Below, in pieces: positions 24,414-36,700 of a stretch of DNA of 64,000 nt. The notes beneath the pieces are model-generated. The model was not told the origin of the DNA. It did no database searches and worked only from the letters and a program-made list of their open reading frames with translations. The position numbers and the translations under genes are program-made. Origin of the DNA: Ottelia alismoides. Its lineage: Eukaryota; Streptophyta; Magnoliopsida; Alismatales; Hydrocharitaceae. The stretch is taken from assembly GCA_037367405.1 (NCBI GenBank), contig JAZKJV010010529.1, positions 310,001 through 374,000 of the forward strand. Direction: 5' to 3'. Position 1 is the first letter of the stretch, and every line of letters starts with the position of its first letter.

Positions 24414-25944
24414 AAACTTATCTATGATCAAATATAAGACATAAAACCATAAAAAATTGGATAAAATTAGTAAGAAGATGGAGCCACTGGTCTACACAAT
24501 TAACTCCAGCCAGTCAGTGACGCCATCAACTGCAACTCCCGTGGATATGAACTAGCCATCATCGCCTCAACATCCTAAGCAGAGTACATGGTAGTCAATG
24601 GTCCAACATGTGTAATACGTGTAATCCCCTAAGCAAACACCACCCCAATAGTCGTAGTAGTAGTTAGTCATCTACCATTTCGAGCCTCAACTTATTCCTG
24701 ATTAGTGTTTTCCACCTCCGCCCCTCATTCAGGTGGTGAATGACATATGGACCAATGATGCACAACTGGCTCATCCAAGTGGACATAAGTAGGGATGTTC
24801 TTTAGCTACTCGACCTTATCACCCACATCAAGGTCGGAAGTTTGTCTAGGGCACTCAGCCTCAGCACCATCAGTCTCTATCATACCCAAACATATGGAGA
24901 CAGGATTCCCACTAACAGTTGACGTACCGTCAAACCAGTAATATCATCATCGTGACTACACCTTATCAGCACTATCCTCCTCATCAGCACCATTAACATC
25001 ATTCAATATAACTCCCAATACTCCAACGAACAGCATCCACACCATTACGTTGAACCATATGAGGTGCTGTCATGAATCCAAACCTTAATTGCTTGTCTCA
25101 ACTAGTGAAGATCTTAGAAAATTTGAGTCAGAAGCTAGAATACCTCACTGCCGCCAAAACTCCTATCACGTCATAGGTTGAGACAAACCCTGACAATTTC
25201 GGGAAGAGAAAGTAGGTAGTTTATGATGTCCCATACGATCTCACAGAGTCATATTTTTTTGATATTTTCTTATCTAATGATGTCACTCTCATAAATGGTA
25301 GGACTTTTATCTTTCTACCACATTTAATGGGAAGAATAAAGTGCCTTCAGGTGAATTATGATCTTCTGCATCATTCAATTTAATAGTCAGGCCAATGAGG
25401 AAGAAGATGAAGGGGAAGCAACACTATAACCAACATTTTTAAAAAAAGTGAACAAAATAAAAAATACCAAAAAGAAAAAAGTAGCTGAAGCTATATTGTG
25501 CTAGTAATGGGGAGGACGGCACTAATAGCTTATCTGATGCCCGCCAATGGACCCGAGATTGCAGTTTATGGATACCTGCCTCTTATGTACTTCTTTTTCC
25601 CATTAATTTGTACAAAAAGATGTGGACATTAGTTCTCATGCAAATAAGAACAATGCTCTTGATTTCGATTCCATATAAATTATGTTTCGTAATGCAATGT
25701 AAAAAGCCAAAAAAATAGAAAATTGAAAACATCTTTGTTTAATCCCGATGTTGTGGAAATCATTAAAAATATTGTGCTTGAAATGTTGTTACTTAATGCC
25801 TTTAAGTATATGCCCAATTTTAAGAAAGGACTAAAAGAGGCATGTACAACAAAGTGACAACCCGTCGAATCCGTGAAAGAAATGTGAAGCACCTCCTGAC
25901 CGTGGCTACTATCAATGCAACCAATAATATACCAAGTAAAAAGA
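24414..25944 (+). other. Athila-1 gag-protease linker, decayed
   Basis: Plus-strand fragments are rich in His, Gln and Pro (for example around 24,690-24,990), like the C-terminal part of Athila gag, but they are broken by stops and shifts. No domain recognised. Frames on the minus strand here are shadows. Confidence 0.4.
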
Positions 25945-26345
25945 AATACATGGGATCTCCTATCATCAGATGTAAGATGTTCGACCAAGAGTTTTACAAA
26001 ACACTCCTTAACATCGAATCATCCATCTATTTGTTGCCTACTTTACTACTCAAAGAAATTAGGGTAGGGCTGCTCTAGTCTACCATAATGATCCTGTAGT
26101 TTGCAGATACATCTGTCAAACAGCCAAATGGCATTTTAGAGGATGTAATCATACCTATTCAAGGGATACAGTTCCCTACAAACTTCATTGTGCTTGACAT
26201 GGACACCTTGGTTCATTTACTCAATAACCCAATCAAACTCGAAAGATCATTCATTCACACAACCAAAGAAGTTGTCGACTATGGCATGGGATAGATCTCC
26301 TTTCATTCTAGCAATGATAAGGTACCCATCGAGATAATCCAAGTG
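25945..26345 (+). pseudogene. Athila-1 aspartic protease relic
   Basis: The frame ending at 26,078, continued after a stop, reads GSPIIRCKMFDQEFYKTLLN, then IESSIYLLPTLLLKE, ILQFADTSVKQPNGILEDV and FPTNFIVLDMDT. These follow the Athila protease pattern of CxLG.SIN.MP...QLADRS...G..EDV...F..DF.VLDM. The catalytic aspartate of the D(T/S/L)GAS motif is replaced by asparagine (NIESS), so the enzyme would be inactive. In a live element it would cut the Gag-Pol polyprotein. Confidence 0.8.
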
Positions 26346-26699
26346 CCATAGTTGATAGATCATGCATCAGATGCGAGTGAGCCTACATAAGAGAGAACAT
26401 AGGACCACGACTTTCTAGCTGAGATCAGCAACACAAATCTATTTATGGATGGAATATAGACTCAAGAATTTCTCTCCACTGAGGAAGAAATAGACAACAT
26501 AGGCAAGCTCCCTACTATCTTTGAAGACATGATTTTTGTTGATTTGCTAGAGCAACTAATAGTTGGCCACATGTACTTAGTAGAATAGAAAGGGATTATT
26601 GAAAATTTTTATTAACAATATGAAAGTATTGAAAACTTCTGTGAAGCATTAAATTTAATGATTGCATTACCTATGTTGGATAATTTATTGGATCTGACA

Positions 26700-28040
26700 C
26701 CACCATCCTACACAATTGCTGAAGTTGCTACTAAACTGATTGAAACTCCACCTAAGATCAAGCCACTACCTTTGAACATGAAGTATGCCTTCCTTGCAAG
26801 TGAATAATATATGTTCTTAGTCATTAGAAATTCACACTTGACCATGGACCAAGAATCTCGTCTGCTTAAGGTTCTAGAGAAACCGCAAAGCAATAGGCTG
26901 TAAAATTTTAGATCTCCATGGGATCTACCCTTCATTGTGTTTGCATCATATCTACCTCGAAGAAGACAACAAACCCTCCTGAGAATTTTAGCGTAGATTG
27001 AACCCTAACCTCCAGGAGGTTGTTATGCATGAAAATTACTAAATGATATGATGTTAGATTCATATATCACATCTCTGATTCAAAATGGTCGAGTCCCCTG
27101 CATATAGTGTCGAAGATATCCATGATCACCATTGTGAAGAATGACAATGGAGAGGATATCCCATCCAGAGTACTGACTTCTTGGCTCGTCTATGTGGATT
27201 ACATGTGCTTGAATATAGTGTCCAGAGTACGAACTTCTTGACCGGATAGTTGAAAGAATGCCCATGAAGAATTATTGATGTTTCTTGGATGGTTACTTTG
27301 GATAGAATCAGGTTGCCATTGCCCCTGCAAATCAAGAGAAGACCATCTTCACTTGTCTATTTAGACCATATACCTTCCATAGAATGCCTTTTGGATTGTG
27401 AAATACTCCTGCAACATTATAGAGGTGCATGTCGGCAATATTCACAGATATGGTTGGTAGTTTTATCGAGGTTTTCAGAGAAGAATTCTCGATCTACAGG
27501 GATAGTTTCTATTAGTGCCTTACACATTTAGATAAAGTATTGAATAGATGATATGAAGTTAATCTTGTGCTCTCGTGGGAGAAGAGTCACTTCATGGTGA
27601 CTGAAGGAATTGTGTTAGGTCATGTCATATCTAAGCATGGCATGGAGGTTGAACCTACAATGGTAGATGTGATTTCCAAGATCGAACCACCTACAAAGTT
27701 GAAGAATGCCCAGTCATTTCTCAAGCATATGGGATTTTATAGAAGATTCATAAAAGACTTCAACAAAATTATCTGGCCATTAACCATGCTTTTGGGTAAG
27801 GAGATAGGTTTTATTGTATATGCTAGAATTCTCCAAGCCTTTAATCAGTTGAAAGAATTGATCGCTCAGGAACATGTCGTACAACTATCAGATTGGTCTC
27901 TACCATTTGAGATCATGACCGGTGCTTTTGACTATGCCATTGTTGAGGTTTTGGGACAAGAAGAGATATATTACCATTTACTATTCATTATGCTAGCAGG
28001 ACATTATACCAAGAATAAAAGGACTATACCATCACTGAGA
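26700..28040 (+). pseudogene. Athila-1 reverse transcriptase relic
   Basis: The N-terminal lead-in reads KPLPLNMKYAFLASE at about 26,760. YHISDSKWSSPLHIVSK follows at about 27,064 and EKTIFTCLFRPYTFHRMPFG at about 27,335. The palm has the FxDD region changed to VFREEFSIY (REEF at 27,477-27,488), so both catalytic aspartates are gone. The thumb and connection are well kept in 27,567-28,052: WEKSHFMVTEGIVLGHVIS, then FYRRFIKDFNKI. The match is to the Athila branch of Ty3/gypsy, not to chromovirus or Tat RT. At least six stops or frameshifts. The minus-strand frames at 27,080-27,335 are shadows. Confidence 0.88.
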
Positions 28041-28275
28041 AAGAGTTGTTAGCAGTTGTTTTCACCCTACAAAAGTTCAGATCACACTTGCTTGGATCTA
28101 AGGACATTTTCTACACCGATCATTCTGCCATCAAGTATTTGCAAAGCATGAAGGATGCCAAGTCTAGACTAATCAGATGGATCCTTCTACTCTAGAAATT
28201 CGACCTTGAAATTAGAGATAAGACTAGAATAAAAAATGTTGGGAGATCATGTTTCAAGATTAACAAAGACATACT
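28041..28275 (+). pseudogene. Athila-1 RNase H relic
   Basis: Reads [45 protein letters not shown], stop, KFDLEIRDK. The YTDH aspartate, a metal ligand of the family, is kept. It follows the RT in the usual order. The domain would remove the RNA strand from the RNA-DNA hybrid. Confidence 0.82.
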
Positions 28276-28575
28276 CCTAAGCAGAGAATGATAACCATTA
28301 TCGAGACCTTCCCAGATGAAGAAATTCTATTAGTCACCTCACTTCCCTAGTTTATTGAATTATAAATAATCATGTTTCCAATATAACTCCACAATATTGT
28401 CCTAAGATGAAAGTTGATAGGTTCTTATTAGATATCAATTTTTAGCAGTGGGAGGATCCTTATTTATTTTATGAGGGGCATATTGCATCTGTAAAAGGTG
28501 TATTCATCAGGAGGAATATCACAGTGTCTTCGAGCATTACCACAACTGCGAATCAGGAGGACATCATTCAGGAAA
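28276..28575 (+). other. Athila-1 RNase H-integrase linker
   Basis: Decayed coding DNA between RNase H and integrase. No motif beyond the order of neighbours. Confidence 0.4.
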
Positions 28576-29510
28576 ATGAATGACATCAAAAGTTCTTCAA
28601 TGTGGCCTATGGTGGCTGACTCTTTTTAAAAATGCAGAAGAATAGGTTAAACGATGTACTTACTATCAAAAGGTGGAGAAACTATTGGTATAAGAGACAC
28701 AATTCCCTTGGAATACATTCCAATATAAAACATTTTTTATGCATGGGCATTGACTTCATGGGCTCATTTCATAACAACCAGGGTTTTGAATATATTATGC
28801 TCATTGTTGAGTATGTTAGTTGTTCGGTGGAGGCCATCCCAACTCGAGCCACTGATAGTCGCACTATCTATCGATTTTTGACAGATAATATCCTCGCAAG
28901 GTTCAGGATTCTTAAGATTCTAATATCTGATGGTGGTAGCCATTTTGTCATCAGAGAAACAAGCAACTGACACAAGAATATTGTATTGAACATCGTGTGG
29001 CTTTAAAACCATACCACCCACAGTCTAATGTCCAAGTTGAATGTTCAAATAGGGAGATCAATACAATTCTTCAAATGTTTGTACGACCTGATAGAAAGAA
29101 ATGGCCATAATTTCTCAACTCGATTATTTGGGTATATCACACCGCATGCAAGTCACATTTGAGATTGTCCCCCTATCATCTAGTCTATGGCAAGCCATAC
29201 CATATGCACGTGTAATAGATTTACATATCTTTATGGTCTACCAATGTTTGTAACTTAGATTCCAAGAAGGCTGAGAAGAACAGGAAGATAGATATGAACT
29301 TATTACCTGCATTTCAAGACTATGCATATGACAACAGCCTGATATACAAGGAGAAACTCAAGAAGTGGTATGACAAGCATGCACACATGAAGACTTTTGA
29401 GCGTGGTTGGAAGGTTTAGTTGTTTGATGCAAAGTTGAAACTTTTTCCCAAGAAAGTTGATGAGCAAATGAACATGGTTATTTGGAGAGAAACATATGCA
29501 TTGCAATAGT
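28576..29510 (+). pseudogene. Athila-1 integrase relic
   Basis: The N-terminal zinc region is decayed (28,580-28,700). The catalytic core reads MGIDFMGSFHNNQGFEYIML at about 28,742, VEAIPTRATD, and LISDGGSHFV near 28,921. After a frame shift it continues ALKPYHPQSNVQVECSNREI near 29,000. The D-D-E residues (GIDF, SDGG, QVEC) are all still present, although the gene is shifted and interrupted. The C-terminal part has HLVYGKPYH and, near 29,340-29,480, IYKEKLKKWYDKHAHMKTFE and LKLFPKK, the typical Athila tail. It would join element DNA to the host chromosome. Frames on the minus strand (29,303-29,608) are shadows. Confidence 0.87.
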
Positions 29511-32109
29511 AGTATTATGATACAGGGTTTGTCACCTAACGCACAACATTTTGTGATCAACGAATAGTTGACAAAACCATACTTTGATCTTGCTACATGC
29601 ATGTCCATTGTGATTTAATACATGTATTTCATGATGAGATCAAAGCCTCAAGATCAATAGAGGTAGACGAGGCTCCCGAAAAGTCTTTTTTATTTTATCG
29701 TTTCATCTTTTTCAAATTGATTTATTCATTCTTCTGATCTTTCACTCATCCCAGTCATTAATGTTACACTTAGGATACGCTTCATCTTATGTTTATGGGG
29801 GATGAGTGTATACAGATGCTCATTCTTTGATCCCTCAACTATCTTCTCAATTATTGATATTATGTCTATACTTAAGGATATTTTGCCCTAAGTAAAGTGG
29901 GAGACATGATAAGCCGATGAGTTGTTCAATCCAACCCTCGACCCTCCCTCCTTTATACAAAATTAGCTATACGTAGGATTATTTTTTATCTTACGTATAG
30001 GGGGGTGGTCGACTTCTCATTCTTTTATTATTTAATCATTCTAGTATAGACTTTCCAATACTTAGCACGAGTTATGTCTTCCTTCTTCTGTATAACATAT
30101 GAGGATATACTCAAGCTAAGTATAGGGGGTCGAATATATGTTTTATATACTTTATTCATAACTCGTACTTTAATATTTTCAATACATATGGCCAAAATAC
30201 TGTATGGATAAAGATATTCAATAAATCATCTGTAAGAATAATAAGTAAATAAATATACCTTTATAAACTTTTCCAAAAAATCAAAATCATTTTTTAACAT
30301 GATTAATAAATTGAATTAAAAATGTTTTGCAAAATGATTTGAAAATGGTTATAAAATGTCTTGAAAATTCTTTTGAACTGTTTGGAAAATATATAAAATG
30401 TTTTCAATCCATTGTAAAAATATTTTATTTGTAAAAATTACTTTTATTTGTTTGAATAGAATGTTTTGAAAATACATTTACAAATGATTTGAAAAATGGT
30501 TGTAAAAATACTTTTAAAAATCTAAACAAACTAATTATAAAATCCTTTTTGAAATATTTTTCAAAATTTTGTAAATGTTTGTAAAAATGTTTGTCATTTA
30601 TTTGCAAAAATAAGTTTCAAAATATTTGTAAGAATGATTTTAAATGTTTTGAGAACCTTGTGTAAATAACAACTCAAATAAAAGTCTTTATAAAATTTGT
30701 ATGAAACTGGTATATAAAACTTGTAAATAACCATTAACATTAAACTTGTAAAGTTCCAGTGTAAAATACACCCTAACTCTTTTACTAATCCCATTGTTTT
30801 TAAAAAATATCCCTAAAATTTTGCAAAATTCAAATCATATAATGTATTGCAAAAGTTTTCCAAAATTTGCAAACCTTTTTGAAAAACAACAAATAGTTCA
30901 AAATCAGAAAATTGCTTCACAAAAATATTTCTCATGCATTGTACAAAACATTTGCATTCTTTGGAATGATTAAGACAATTGAACAGGTTTAAATACATTG
31001 TGAAGGCTAAAGATTTTGTCTAGACTTAATCCATGTAATTTTAGAGGAACCCATTGAGGACTAGAATTGGGATACTTCAAGTCAACTTGACTTAATTCTT
31101 TAGGTTTCACGAGACTATGTTCATGATTCGATTCAATGTTTCTAACTGGAACCCCTCATATCATCAGTACGACTCTTGAGACAATGGCTTGACTGGAAAT
31201 CTTGCACTTAACAATTAGCTCAAACCATATGGTTGTTGAAAGATTTTGGGATCTAAGTGGGATGATGCAAGGTCGATTTGTCAATGGTGGCTAAGAAACC
31301 ATTCTTGGGGATTGTAGAAATTGGTACTCCAACCAACTTCTTCCGGTAGCCATGACATATAACGATGGGATATTGGATTAAGACAATGCTTCAGATGAGG
31401 AATGGTATGTTGGCATAATTTTTTCCAAGATCGCAAAACATGGGCGGACTAAAGGACTCTGTACCTGTCGAGGCACAAACAAGAATGCATAAGCAATACA
31501 AAGCAAATAAAAATCCAAAAAAGAAGCCCACACCAAAAATTCTACAAAAATATAAGTATTCCAGAAAAAGTCTGCTTCTTGATGAAGACTCTGTTACACT
31601 GACCGGGCTTCACGAGGGAATTACACTACATTTTTCTATTCCCACTTCTTTTCCTATTCTTCTAGATTCTCTCTTTATCGATTGTGAAACTAACATCACC
31701 TGGCCTTAGAATGAAATATATATCTCCACTAGGATGAGTTGTAGAGGAGTAAAATTTTTGATAGTTCGGTTGTTGGTTTGGGAAGAGGTAAAAAATTCAC
31801 AAGCATTGTTCTATCACTTCAAGGTTGTGAGAATATGTGGCGGAGAGGATGGTTCTGACGAAAATGTGCATATAACTGAATAATAGGATTGTGGATTCTA
31901 AGGGTTGTTGTGTCACATTTCCTAACCTTGACACGGTTCCAAACAAACCAAGAATCCAAAGGTCATAATTGAGCTCCAAACTTTGGTTTTAATTAGACAA
32001 GTTCAAGAGTCAAAAAATGTTCTAAGTTCTTCCTTTTTCTCTATGTACTTTTTCTGCACTTATAGTCATAAGTTTTTGCTTGGGACCACCAAAGGCAAGC
32101 CAAGGCAGG
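29511..32109 (+). other. Athila-1 3' internal non-coding region
   Basis: No envelope-like or other protein recognised. TAAGTATAGGGGGTCG at 30,117 and AAGTGGGAGACATG at 29,895 resemble purine-rich segments common in this part of Athila elements. A small hairpin, CTATACGTA paired with TACGTATAG, lies at about 29,968-30,001. Just before the 3' LTR the sequence AAAGGCAAGCCAAGGCAGG (32,091-32,109) is purine-biased and sits where a polypurine tract should be. The frame at 31,440-31,709 is basic and has no known relatives that I can see. Confidence 0.5.
30250..30960. repeat. AT-rich quasi-repeat of AAATGTTTTGAAAA units
   Basis: Loosely repeated words (TTTTGAAAATG, TTTGTAAAAATG, TTGCAAAA) recur every 15-40 bases. 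This also opens several minus-strand frames, which are artefacts. Confidence 0.5.
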
Positions 32110-32633
32110 TGAGAGTCTCTATTTCATCACCTTTATTCTTTCATTTTGTCCTTAAATCCATTATAAATTCATGTTTATAGCATTAATTTATACAAAATAA
32201 CAATCAATAAATCACATATAATATTTTATAAATATAGTACAAAATATGATATTTAATACCAAAGTAAAATAATAAAGGAAAGAAAAGAAAAAAGAATAAA
32301 GTATCAAAGTCACTAAGTGCCCCTAGACCCCAAGACCCAATCTTCATGATGACTTGGTCTACAAGGAATAAAGTAGGGGGAGATAAGTGATGAATCCATG
32401 ATTCCCACTCTTTATTCTTTATTTATCTATTTATCTTGGCAAAATAGCATGTAAATACCTGTAAATATAATAACATAGCAGTTATCATGCATCTGTTAAT
32501 ATTGCATAATTAGCATATATTTGTGGAAAATAAAAGAATAAAGGAAAAGAAAAAGGAAGGAGGTATTTAGAATAAATATTTAGTGACCCGAACCACAAGA
32601 GTCAAGCCTTGACCTGATCGCCAAATAAAATAA

Positions 32634-32655
32634 GTAGAGAGAGAGAGAGAGAGAT
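32634..32655 (+). repeat. (GA)n microsatellite in the purine block
   Basis: AGTAGAGAGAGAGAG replaces the AGTAGGGGGAGATAG block of other LTRs. Confidence 0.8.
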
Positions 32656-33451
32656 AGGGCCTACTTTGTGTTGTACATACTACCTATGTGTATAAATAAT
32701 TGTTTTTGACAAAATTAAAGTCAGTTCATTATTTTTACCCCCTTGTAGATATTTCTAAAAAATAATAAAATACTAAAAAAAATAAAAACAAAATAAAATA
32801 AAAAATAAAATCAAGCTCTCTTTCCAATTGTACAAAACACATGTATATACATAACAGTCACTATTTATTCTATACCATTAAATAATTCATAAAAATAAAA
32901 AAATATTTTATATTCGTTAAATTATGTTGAATAAACAAAATATAAAATTGGGGTGTTTGTGAAAAATAACAAAATAAAAATAATTGTACATAATACATAG
33001 GTATATAAATATCAATATCTAATATTATATATTGTATAGATACTATTTTTCCTAAAAATAATTAAAAAAATAGAAAAATTCTTTGAAAAATAATAAACAT
33101 TTTTCATTTTATTCATTTTTATATTTTAATTCATTTGTTATTTTTAACTAATTTTCTTTATTTTTCTCCTATGTTTTGTCCTCCAGTGAGTTTTGTCTTA
33201 TTCCAATTCGCCTCGGATTAGGCCAGCGGGGATTTGTTTCCTTTAGTCAACTGGTCCCTACCAACCCCTTTTTCACTAGATCGAGTTTTTCACCTATTTC
33301 TCCCCATTTTAGCCACCCGATCCAACCTTCTTTTTCCCTAAATCCAAGCTAAATGCGAGACCCAAATCCCAAATCCTCAAGCGATATTTCCCTGCTCGAT
33401 TTGCGCCTCGGTTCGTGGGCCATTCCTCTTTCTTTGTCAGACCCTCACACC

Positions 33452-33458
33452 TATATAA
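33452..33458 (+). promoter_or_regulatory. TATA box of the solo LTR-a
   Basis: TATATAA followed by a C-rich leader; in register with the box at 549. Confidence 0.45.
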
Positions 33459-33707
33459 CCTACACCCCCTTGTCCTTTTCCTCCACCGTTGGCTTCGCTA
33501 CCACTTTATGTGTACCTATCTACCTTTCCCAGAGTGACAGCAGGCGAGAGGAAGAGCGAGGCACCACTTTCGGAGCGTGAGTTCCCAAGGTCCGACAAGG
33601 GAAACCTCAGCTCCGCCATATGGATCAGAACCTCCAGGTGTGTCGGCCATCGAAGCCACGACCACCGTAGACCTCTGTCTGCATCCCGAGGCGCACTTCC
33701 TCTATCT

Positions 33708-33715
33708 CCAGGTAC
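33708..33715 (+). promoter_or_regulatory. splice-donor-like site of the solo LTR-a
   Basis: CCAG|GTAC, with the GT at 712-713, 260 nt after the TATA box; matches the site at 803-810. Confidence 0.3.
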
Positions 33716-36700
33716 CTCACTTTTCCATTCATTTTCCATCGAATCGATATTTTCATCGCTCACCTTCCTCTGTTCTTCACATCCCCGACACACTCTGACT
33801 TGTCTCTGCCCTGTTCTGACTCCTTGTCGCTTCTACGCTCTCTCCACAACCTCCCCCCCCCCACGAGGCTCCAGCCATCGAGTTGGGTCTTATACAGGTG
33901 GAATCCATCATCGGAGATGTGCCCATTCTCCCCCCATCTTCTGCTCTAGGTTACTAGTAGCGTTCAAACCCATGCCGAAACCACCCTCCGAGCAAGAACA
34001 TTTCTCTTATAAGGTTGAAGCACAACCAGACCTCATCTGGAGGCCAGGAGTACCACTGGACAACTCTAGGTTGACCGTGCACCCCTAGGGCCCTCTTCTC
34101 GGTCATGGTCCCTTCTGAGCTACCCAGCAGCTGCAGAGCACCTTCATCAACTTCTTCCATATCTCAGCAGCTCGAGAGGACGTTGGAACCATGCATAATC
34201 GGTGATTGAAACTCGCTGGAGGCGAGTTCTTTCCCGATCTTCCAAGCGCCGCCTCTACTGTTCGATTGAGGCCAGCTCTAGTTATAATCATGATTGTTCA
34301 TTTATGGGAGGGCCTCGATCGCATCTCCGCCATCCATCGCTGAAGTGGTACCCTTACATTTTGACTGTTATATCATAAGTGGAGCGTCATCGACCATTGG
34401 ATCGTTCCCAATAAGGGGTAATTTGTTCTTAGGCCCCTCTCTATTTTGTTTTTATTATTTAGTCATGTAATTATTTGTCATAGTTTAAAATGTTCAGGTT
34501 ATTTTGCATGTGGATCCATGTCATTTCCTATTTTTGCATCTCAGTCATGTTTGTGTGAACTCGCGTGCCTCCTACGTGATTTTGTGGTGTATTTGCATTA
34601 TCTACCCTAGACTTAATCTATGTTATGTTTTGAATGAATACGTTCTGATATTTGCATTTATACCCCTATGTGTGGTGTATTACGCATGTACGTGATTTCT
34701 CTGGACTTTTTGCATCGTTGGGCCTACGCTTTTCATCTGAGTTAATTATTAGCCTATGAACTTTCTTATAATTGCAAGTAGGTCTCTACAAACTATATGA
34801 CTTATTTTTAATTAAATAGTTACCAAATTAAGTACACAAATTATATAAATATTACTATTAGTTCCCGGTAACGTGTAATATTTTTTATGATTTTTGTGAT
34901 TAATTTCATAGGGTATTTTATTTTAAAAAAGCTCAAAAAATGCTTACTATTTTTTTAAAAAAATATATAAAAAATATAAAAATTATAAAAATTATTTGAA
35001 AACTTCCCAAAAAATCATGATTGTTTGTTTGTGTGTGCTTTGTCTCCAATATCTGTTTTGTTTCAAAAACCCTAATAAAACCCTAAAAATCTCAAAACTC
35101 TTAAAAATGTGTAAAAATCATAAAAATACTAGAAAAATCAAAACTTAGAATTACAATTCCTGTTCTAGATTTTTATACATATTTTCTCATAAAATTCATA
35201 GCCAGGACATTAAGACATTTAAGTATATTTAATTTGTAAGTTTTTTCTGGTTGTGCATTGTTTCCCTATTTAGCTCATGTTTGACATTTATAAAATCACA
35301 TAAAATTCTGAAAAACCCCAGAAAATCATCAAAAATACCTTAATATTTGAAAAACATAAAAATATTTTTATTCCTTATTTTTAAGCATTTTAGTCTTGAA
35401 TAAAAAATTGCAAAGGCTTGCTTGTGTGCTTTAGCTGCCTTACTTTCTTGATTTCCTTCCTTAATTAAAAACCACAAAAAATGCAAAACAAAAATCGATA
35501 AAAATAAGCATTTTCTTATCTGATTACGACTACTTCTTAGGTTTCTCGTGATCCTTGAGTTCGGCCCTGGTCGCTCTACCATGTTAAAGCAAATAGCAGA
35601 GACCCCTAACATTATTTTTGTGCTTTGATTGCGTGATTTGAGTGGTTATCTATTTTTCGTATTGATCTTAGGCCTACTAATTGGGGTCACAATAACAATT
35701 GCTTATTTTCCATACTTAATCCTAGTCGATAGGTCGCTCATCAATAGGGCAGAGAAATTTTACAGAAAACATCTCAAAACCTTGACTTTAATTTGATAAT
35801 TAAAAGTCTTTTGTGACATATTTTTATTTCTTATTTTTATACATAAAAAAATAAATACTAAATACGAACATTGTACATAAAAATAAAAAGAGAAATACAA
35901 AATTGATTCACAAAAAATAATGCATAGTGTGCTCGAGAAACACAAAAAAAAGCCGTAAAGAAAATTTCCCAAACTTATATCTTATCCTTAACGATTCAAA
36001 ATTGACAAAACTAACCTTTATTATTGTTGAAATTAAATTATCTATTTGATGATGGTGTTTTCAGCAATTTGGAGTTAATAACAAAAGTTGTCTTATGGAC
36101 CCTCATTATGCAAGATACCTAAATATAATATTCAATTTGTTTATTATTTATATTTTTCACTTTTTAATATTTCTACATATTTGTAAATATTCTTCAAAAT
36201 ACATGTAAATAGTAAAGATAAAAGATAACCATTAAAATCCATTAAAGAAAATAAGGTACCTTAGTATATATAGATGAATTGTACTTATATATACCTACAT
36301 AATATATATATTTAATGATTTAAGTATATAAGTAATCTTAGTAAAATACAATAAAAATGTCTAAAATTTATTTAAATAAGCTATAAATATTTAAAATAAC
36401 TATAAATAATAATAAAATAGAAAATACAAAGTAAAAATAAAATATATAAATACAAGTCTATATACATATATGCATACTTGTAAATATTAGAATTTTATAA
36501 ATTAACTTCTACAAATAATAAGAATCAAAATAAAATGCTACATAATATTAACAAATATTTTCATGTTAAAACTTTAATTTAATAAAATTTATTTCTAATT
36601 TTAAATGAATTTGCAAGACATTTAAGTTATTCTTATTCCTGGTTGGTCCACGTTGACCGACTAAGAGTCTTTGTAAGTTGACCCAAGTCAATTTCATGGC

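Larger units (their letters stand above)
32388..35743 (+). repeat. solo LTR-a (3,356 bp) inserted in the Athila-1 3' LTR
   Basis: Begins TGATGA and ends TCATCA. It is flanked by ATAAG (32,383-32,387) and ATAGG (35,744-35,748), a 5-bp target duplication with one change. LTR-d sequence resumes on the right. It aligns with the window's first 2,839 bases. No primer-binding site follows it. It contains its own purine block near 32,630, a TATA box at 33,452, a GC-rich leader at 33,180-34,430, and a CAG|GT site at 33,711. It formed most simply by recombination between the two LTRs of an inserted element. The 199-residue frame at 33,489-34,088 lies in the leader and shows no domain. Confidence 0.75.

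Noticed and set aside
30425..30998. Three minus-strand frames rich in Phe, Lys and Asn
   Set aside because: They arise from the AAATGTTTTGAAAA quasi-repeat and have no motif or conserved start.
31440..31709. Basic 89-residue frame near the 3' end of Athila-1 as an envelope or accessory gene
   Set aside because: No hydrophobic segment, signal or family motif, and no counterpart that I can see in the window.
32360..32387. Polypurine tract of Athila-1 just before TGATGA at 32,388
   Set aside because: The same AAGTAGGGGGAGATA block lies inside other LTRs, the LTR at 32,388 is flanked by a target duplication, and LTR-d starts earlier, at 32,110.
33489..34088. 199-residue open frame, plus strand
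   Set aside because: It lies in the GC-rich leader of a solo LTR, has biased Ser/Pro/Arg composition and no motif, and the other LTR copy (around 560-1,160) does not keep the frame.
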